Origin: Myxocyprinus asiaticus
Lineage: Eukaryota > Chordata > Actinopteri > Cypriniformes > Catostomidae
Assembly: GCF_019703515.2 (NCBI RefSeq)
Contig: NC_059351.1
Coordinates: 17,949,501-18,013,500 of the forward strand
DNA length: 64,000 nucleotides
Reading direction: 5' to 3'
Shown here: positions 61,801-64,000 of the stretch, piece by piece
Position numbering within the stretch: the stretch's first letter is position 1
Layout: every line of letters starts with the position of its first letter
Notes under the pieces: generated by a model
What the model saw: the letters and a program-made list of their open reading frames with translations, nothing else
Told to the model about the DNA's origin: nothing
Database searches by the model: none
Made by a program: the position numbers and the translations under genes

Positions 61801-63860
61801 GGTTCAATAGAAGTTAAGGTCAATGGATCGCATTTGCAGCGTAATGTTAATTACCACAAAAATGAATTTCGACTCGTCATACGTTTTCTTTAAAAATAGC
61901 AAAAATTGAGGTTACAATGAGGCACTAATGATGGATATAAAATATTCCTTTTAAGCAACAAACAAGTAACCACTGACAATAATTCAAAAGACAAATAAAA
62001 AAATACAATAAAATAGACTTACAATAGAAGTCTTATGGGGCAAGTGCACCTGAGGGTTTAAAAGCAGAAATGTGCAGCTCATATTTTTGTTGAAGCATTT
62101 GTTAATTATTCTGTCCCAGAATATGTGTTATTTGAGTTTTAAAGTGTCTAAATTGTTCTTTTTGGTAGGTGGGACTACTTTTCTAGGTGAATGAATTTTA
62201 GTTATGTATAGAGCACAACTGTCTGGTTCTGGAAGCAAAAATCCCATTGACTTGGGGATTGATTTTCAAAATAACTTCTCATTTTGTTTAAGACAGACCT
62301 ACTACGAGTTCTAAGGTTGTTGATCAATGTTACATGCTTCTGTTGAAGCCATCAGTCCATGTAATTTTTAATTTAATTTAAATAAAATCGTGTTTAATAG
62401 CAGAATTCCTGGTGAAGAACTACACTACCCATGATCCTGAAGTGAAAGATCCTACTATCAGAGAATCGCTGCAAACAAAATGTGCCAAAAGAGCTCTGCA
62501 GCGAACGCCTACTCCCATAATGCATTGTGAATGATGCAATCGAATTACTCTCCCTTCATTCTCAAAATAATTTTATTTTTGTATGCATCTAAATATTTTG
62601 CAACAAAATAAAATTATATTGTTTCTGTACTTATAACCAACAATTTTAAATCAAGATTTGTATATTTTTTCATTGTTTTTTATTTAATTATGTCGTTCAC
62701 AATGCTTCAAGGGATTGTAGTTCATTCCCTCATTAAAGATGTTGAATAGACAGTTTTGTACCTCTGTCTTTTTGTCTGATTTTCAAATACTTTTTGCTTC
62801 AAATCAAGGTGTGTAATGTGACTCACCCCAGAGCTGGTTGGTTTGGTTCATGGCTTACAACTTTTATGAAGGACTTAATTAAACTCCTGTGGAAGAAATA
62901 TTTTCGGAACCAGCACGGCTGGAAATGTGGATGGACACTGCCGAGTTTGCTGCATGTAAACAGTACTTTACAGATAGTTACGTCATGTAAATTTCTTATA
63001 TCCTTTCACAGATGCAGTATCAAGTTGAAATGTCTTTTTTATCTAGTCGTGATATGAGTTGAAAGATTTGATTATAATTTTACACATACATGCTTATTAA
63101 ATTATTCCATGTAATGCTTATACTCTCAAAATAATGTGATAGTTGTATAATTTAAATGTTTATTTACAGTACTGCACTTCTAGTTGTCCATTATAAGTGC
63201 ATTACTGTAAACACATTTTTTATTTGAATTAACCTTCTGAAGGAAGAGATAAAATGATTTTCTAATGTAATGGCATGTCAAAGATTCTGCACATAATTTT
63301 CATTAGGTTGAAAATAACCTGAAATATTCCTTTAATCCAGCTGTATGTGTGTTCAGTTGATATACAACAACAGTAATGTTCACTATTTGAGATCATGTGT
63401 TTGCACTAGGAAGAACTGGTCAGTGGCGGGTGGATGTTGTGATGAGTATACGTCCTTCAAGTAGTTCCGGTGTATTGTTTGCCCTAGTTAGCAACAACAC
63501 TGTGCCTCTTTCTGTTTCCGTGGTAACAAAAGGACCAGATGATGCAGTGAGTTTTACCCAACAGACATCAGTTTCTGATTAACACAAGTGAAACATTTGT
63601 GACACGTCAACACTCTGTGGTTCATTCTCAGGAGCTGCAGGTGTTTTTGGACAGCGTATCTGTGGTCACTCTTCAGTCTCTGATGCTCTGTTATCCTGAT
63701 CGTTTCGTTGTGGAGATGAGCATATCAGCTGATCATCTTCACATCACCGCAAACGAATCGTCAGTGTCCTACAGTGATTCTGAGATCCTGAGCGCAGCTT
63801 TATCTAATCTCAACAACACCATGCAGAGTCACATCAACACTTACATCGGAGGACTGCCAG
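41652..63860 (+). CDS. pros1: pros1, vitamin K-dependent protein S (13 exons, 3' end off window)
   Basis: Secreted plasma cofactor of activated protein C and TFPI and a ligand of TAM receptor kinases. Exons with matching phases give about 620 of the roughly 676 residues of the human protein. Order: signal peptide and propeptide, Gla domain, thrombin-sensitive loop, four EGF domains, LamG1 and most of LamG2. The paralogue gas6 was considered; [20 protein letters not shown] and [20 protein letters not shown] fit protein S better. No frameshift or stop is seen. Exon lists are in the sub-entries. The final exon or exons (about 55 residues) lie beyond 64000. Confidence 0.95.
42190..43229. repeat. 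ACAATG minisatellite, left part (pros1 intron 1)
   Basis: Diverged tandem units of roughly 26-29 bp of the form AACAATGAAACAATGTTTAC plus AAAAGC. It is continuous with 44251-44870; the two halves are separated by the inverted-LTR element. The minisatellite makes up most of the 3.6-kb first intron. Confidence 0.92.
43230..44245. mobile_element. Inverted-LTR element: two LTRs head-to-tail inverted around one primer-binding site
   Basis: It begins TGTGACAAGGAGGAGGGC and ends GCCCTCCTCCTCATCACA, so TG...CA, with a perfect 5-bp duplication CAGTG at 43225-43229 and 44246-44250. The right half, read on the minus strand (44245 to 43979), is a 267-bp LTR with TATA-like GAGATATAAGAGG and a polyadenylation-like AATTAAAG, followed after 1 base by an 18-base primer-binding-site candidate starting TGG (43977-43960). 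The left half (43230-43958) is a homologous LTR in plus orientation carrying a SINE. No coding sequence is present. Confidence 0.75.
43401..43846 (-). mobile_element. tRNA-derived SINE, copy 3, inside the left LTR
   Basis: Full family body in minus orientation ending with the tRNA-like head (GAGCTACCCAAGCCC at about 43831-43845). Perfect 15-bp target duplication TGTTTCAGTTCATTT at 43386-43400 and 43847-43861. The A/T-rich tail is at 43401-43440. Confidence 0.95.
44251..44870. repeat. ACAATG minisatellite, right part (pros1 intron 1)
   Basis: Continuation of the same array: units such as AAGCAACAATGAAACAATGT and TTACAGAAGTAACAAAACAG. Ends near 44870 where ordinary intron begins. Confidence 0.92.
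45165..45350. repeat. ACCATGGTA-type interspersed repeat, pros1 intron 1
   Basis: GGTAATACCTTGGTACTG, TTTCATGGTAATACCATGAT and GGTACCATGGTAAAAACC form short hairpins. Same family as 12720-12990 and 31060-31380. It ends about 35 bp before exon 2. Confidence 0.6.
45544..46788. other. pros1 introns 2 and 3, nothing recognised
   Basis: Apart from the 25-bp exon 3 at 46121-46145, this is AT-rich intron without recognisable repeat ends or genes. The frame at 45783-46085 is not coding-like. Confidence 0.5.
46994..57904 (+). CDS. pros1: pros1 exons 5-8: four EGF-like domains and linker
   Basis: Exons 46994-47116, 52011-52136, 57038-57166 and 57664-57904. Each EGF domain carries the Asp/Asn beta-hydroxylation consensus C-x-(D/N)-x4-(F/Y)-x-C-x-[37 protein letters not shown] and [15 protein letters not shown]2-4 start with DINEC or DLNEC, the calcium-binding type. 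Exon 8 (241 bp) continues without interruption from EGF4 into [20 protein letters not shown] and [13 protein letters not shown], the start of the LamG region. In human these are separate exons. Confidence 0.94.
47117..48973. other. pros1 intron 5, proximal part, dispersed repeats of unknown family
   Basis: 47440-47900 carries a repeat with GCGCCACCAGCAGTTCAAAT and GTGCCACCCAGTGG, similar in style to the GCGCCCCCTAG repeat at 39960. 47990-48960 is G+C-richer, begins near GCTGGGTACAGAACATCTCA and ends AGTGCACCTTTAATAAA; several short frames exist but none is protein-like. It may be an unclassified transposon. Confidence 0.35.
48974..49392 (+). mobile_element. tRNA-derived SINE, copy 4, full-length
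   Basis: Starts GGGGCCTGGGTAGCTCAGCG (A-box TAGCTCAG region), B-box GTTCGAATCCC at about 49031-49041, and ends TTCAAAATTGGGAAGAAAA. Target duplication ATGTTAAAT at 48965-48973 and 49393-49401. The head folds like a tRNA but the acceptor stem is not intact. Confidence 0.92.
49402..51330 (+). pseudogene. Non-LTR retrotransposon reverse transcriptase remnant (L2/CR1/Rex-like)
   Basis: Plus-strand fragments in several frames: [17 protein letters not shown] at the start (end of endonuclease/linker), [11 protein letters not shown] near 50110, [18 protein letters not shown] near 50255, [11 protein letters not shown] near 50344 (catalytic YADD), then [20 protein letters not shown] from 50558 and [12 protein letters not shown]. 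Many stops and indels. Clade is inferred from motif style; jockey-superclade (L2/CR1/Rex1) is most likely. It ends in an A-rich tail near 51300-51330. Confidence 0.75.
51331..52010. other. pros1 intron 5, distal part
   Basis: About 680 bp before exon 6. CACGATTCGATTCCGATTTG (51349) against ATCGATATCGAGATTG / GATGCATCGGAAAATC (51800-51845) hints at a decayed inverted repeat. No gene is seen. Confidence 0.4.
52494..53341. mobile_element. hAT non-autonomous element with 8-bp target duplication
   Basis: An 848-bp element starting CAATGTTGGGAGGGTTACTT and ending GTTACTCCCCAACCCTA. The subterminal blocks (GTATTCCACTACAGATTACA on the left; complement GTATTCCACTACAGTTACA on the right) are inverted copies. 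Perfect 8-bp duplication TATACAGT at 52486-52493 and 53342-53349. No open frame. Confidence 0.9.
53346..53871 (-). mobile_element. Degenerate Tc1-type MITE, invaded at its left end by a hAT element
   Basis: Starts CAGTACTGTACAAAAGTTTT and ends with the inverse (AAGACTTTTGCACAGTACTG) at 53871, followed by TA. The minus strand retains a transposase C-terminus-like stretch around 53480-53600 ([23 protein letters not shown] in style). The first four bases CAGT belong to the hAT target duplication, so the hAT landed four bases inside this element. Confidence 0.82.
53916..54306 (+). mobile_element. tRNA-derived SINE, copy 5
   Basis: Head GGGGGCCTGGGTAACTCAGC, body to ATGCTAAATTGTGG, then an A-rich tail. 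Target duplication TCACACG at 53909-53915 and 54307-54313. The B-box region is partly deleted (GAGTTCGGGCATGC). Confidence 0.88.
54640..54720 (+). repeat. L2-like retroposon 3' tail
   Basis: GGTAAGGCGCTATATAAATG followed by (ATT)n. The string GCGCTATA(T/C)AAAT(A) plus short tandem tail is typical of fish L2-type LINE/SINE 3' ends; a related tail is at 32818-32872. Only the last part of the element is present. Confidence 0.55.
55121..55576 (-). mobile_element. tRNA-derived SINE, copy 6, full-length
   Basis: Minus-orientation copy; tail at 55121-55150, tRNA-like head ending GAGCTACCCAGGCCCC at about 55557-55572. Target duplication AAAGCAT at 55114-55120 and 55577-55583. Confidence 0.9.
55763..57037. 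other. pros1 intron 6, distal part, with MITE copy
   Basis: 56340-56930 carries a dispersed element (TTCCAGGTTCAATAAAAGTT, GACAGCATTTGTAGCATAAT, ATTACCACAAAAATTAATTT) whose partner starts at 61785. Its right arm includes CACTTCCATTGTAAGTGCCT, inverse of ACTTACAATGGAAGTAAAGG at 56500. The rest is unassigned. Confidence 0.5.
57188..57416. mobile_element. Short hAT MITE 22 bp downstream of pros1 exon 7
   Basis: 229 bp, CAGGGCTGTTTCTGAGCATA to the inverse of CAGGGCCGTTTCTATCTAAA. GGGGCCCTAAGC blocks lie in both arms. Flanked by ACACACAC on both sides, consistent with an 8-bp target duplication though also with a CA microsatellite. Confidence 0.75.
58491..59685. mobile_element. TTAA foldback MITE, copy D, with SINE insertion (pros1 intron 8)
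   Basis: AGGGAAAGTTCACCCAAAAA after TTAA (58487-58490) and TTTTTGGGTGAACCATCCCT before TTAA (59686-59689). Long inverted arms as in copies A and B. A SINE is inserted at 59067-59563. Confidence 0.9.
59067..59563 (-). mobile_element. tRNA-derived SINE, copy 7
   Basis: Minus-orientation, tail T-rich at 59067-59160, head GAGCTACCCAGTCCCC at about 59547-59562. Perfect 13-bp target duplication GTTAAATATTCTT at 59054-59066 and 59564-59576. Confidence 0.93.
59690..60878. other. pros1 intron 8, distal part, nothing recognised
   Basis: About 1.2 kb of AT-rich intron. Short frames are present but not coding-like; no repeat ends were identified. Confidence 0.45.
60879..63860 (+). CDS. pros1: pros1 exons 9-13: LamG (SHBG-like) domains 1 and 2
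   Basis: Exons 60879-61065, 61268-61432, 61541-61709, 63410-63546 and 63632-63860. LamG1 reads [40 protein letters not shown] and [19 protein letters not shown]. The interdomain segment is [15 protein letters not shown]. LamG2 reads [20 protein letters not shown] and continues to INTYIGGLP before a GT donor at 63861. Candidate N-glycosylation sites are NNT, NES and NNT in LamG2. This globule mediates TAM receptor and C4BP binding in the family. Confidence 0.94.
61785..62100. repeat. Dispersed MITE-like repeat, second copy (pros1 intron 11)
   Basis: AAAGGAATAGTCCGGGTTCA, AGAAGTTAAGGTCAATGGAT and GTTAATTACCACAAAAATGA match the start of the 56340 copy in the same order and orientation. The right boundary is not clear. 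Confidence 0.6.
62101..63409. other. pros1 intron 11, remainder
   Basis: AT-rich, with a short inverted patch (CACTACCCATGATCCTGAAG at 62422 against CAAGGGATTGTAGTTCATTC near 62708). No exon-like or RNA-gene signal. Confidence 0.4.
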
Positions 63861-64000
63861 GTACATTTAATTCAGTTCACTGCAACACTTTAGCACAACG
63901 GCGGCAAATATTTCACGGACAACCACCTCTCTAATAAATGACAGTTTAAGTAATTGACCCTTCGCTAGCCCTTGGCTTCTGTCGCTTTGATAAGTTTTGC

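Noticed and set aside
41652..63860. gas6 instead of pros1
   Set aside because: Some blocks ([19 protein letters not shown]) are Gas6-like, but the Gla domain and the [20 protein letters not shown] segment match protein S much better.

Overview
The window is vertebrate nuclear DNA, almost certainly from a ray-finned fish. It holds three multi-exon genes with GT-AG introns, and the space between exons is packed with Tc1/mariner elements, hAT elements, TTAA-flanked foldback MITEs, a tRNA-derived SINE and non-LTR retrotransposon pieces. The mix of Tc1 families and the foldback repeat beginning (TTAA)AGGGATAGTTCACCC is what I associate with cyprinid-type genomes such as zebrafish and carp; that narrower placement is inference.

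Layout. (1) Positions 314-1930, minus strand: the first six exons of cnppd1, a cyclin-domain protein; its 3' part lies off the left edge. (2) 7368-30300, minus strand: a complete 19-exon coding region for Abcb6, a porphyrin-linked ABC half-transporter. My exon boundaries sum to 2559 bp (852 codons plus stop) with every phase matching. A probable untranslated first exon sits near 31.5-31.7 kb. (3) 41652-63860, plus strand: the first 13 coding exons of pros1, anticoagulant protein S, about 620 codons; the last stretch of the second LamG domain is off the right edge. abcb6 and pros1 are head-to-head, about 10 kb apart. cnppd1 and abcb6 run in the same direction, as 2q35 neighbours in human.

Mobile DNA. 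There are at least seven Tc1/mariner copies. One (2789-4408) has an intact 341-codon DD34E transposase and nearly identical ends, and sits inside an RNase H-bearing LINE. Another (24562-26143) has almost identical ends but a frameshifted transposase, and sits inside a 5'-truncated L1/Tx1-type LINE framed by a 15-bp target duplication. hAT elements at 15578-17155, 52494-53341 and 57188-57416 have recognisable 8-bp target duplications. Seven copies of one tRNA-derived SINE are present, four or five with visible target duplications. abcb6 intron 13 contains a 2-kb AGAAT-type satellite with a higher-order period of 184-197 bp. pros1 intron 1 contains a 2.7-kb ACAATG-type minisatellite, interrupted by a 1-kb element made of two LTRs in inverted orientation around one primer-binding site.

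Functionally, the three genes are independent vertebrate genes and do not form a pathway: cell-cycle-type cyclin fold (cnppd1), tetrapyrrole transport (abcb6), and vitamin K-dependent anticoagulation / TAM-receptor ligand (pros1). I found no bacterial-type operon, CRISPR, riboswitch or genuine tRNA/rRNA gene. The most unusual structures are the inverted-LTR element, the end-on nesting of a hAT in a Tc1 MITE, the loss of one conserved intron in pros1, and an unexplained spliced-looking segment at 35.0-36.1 kb.
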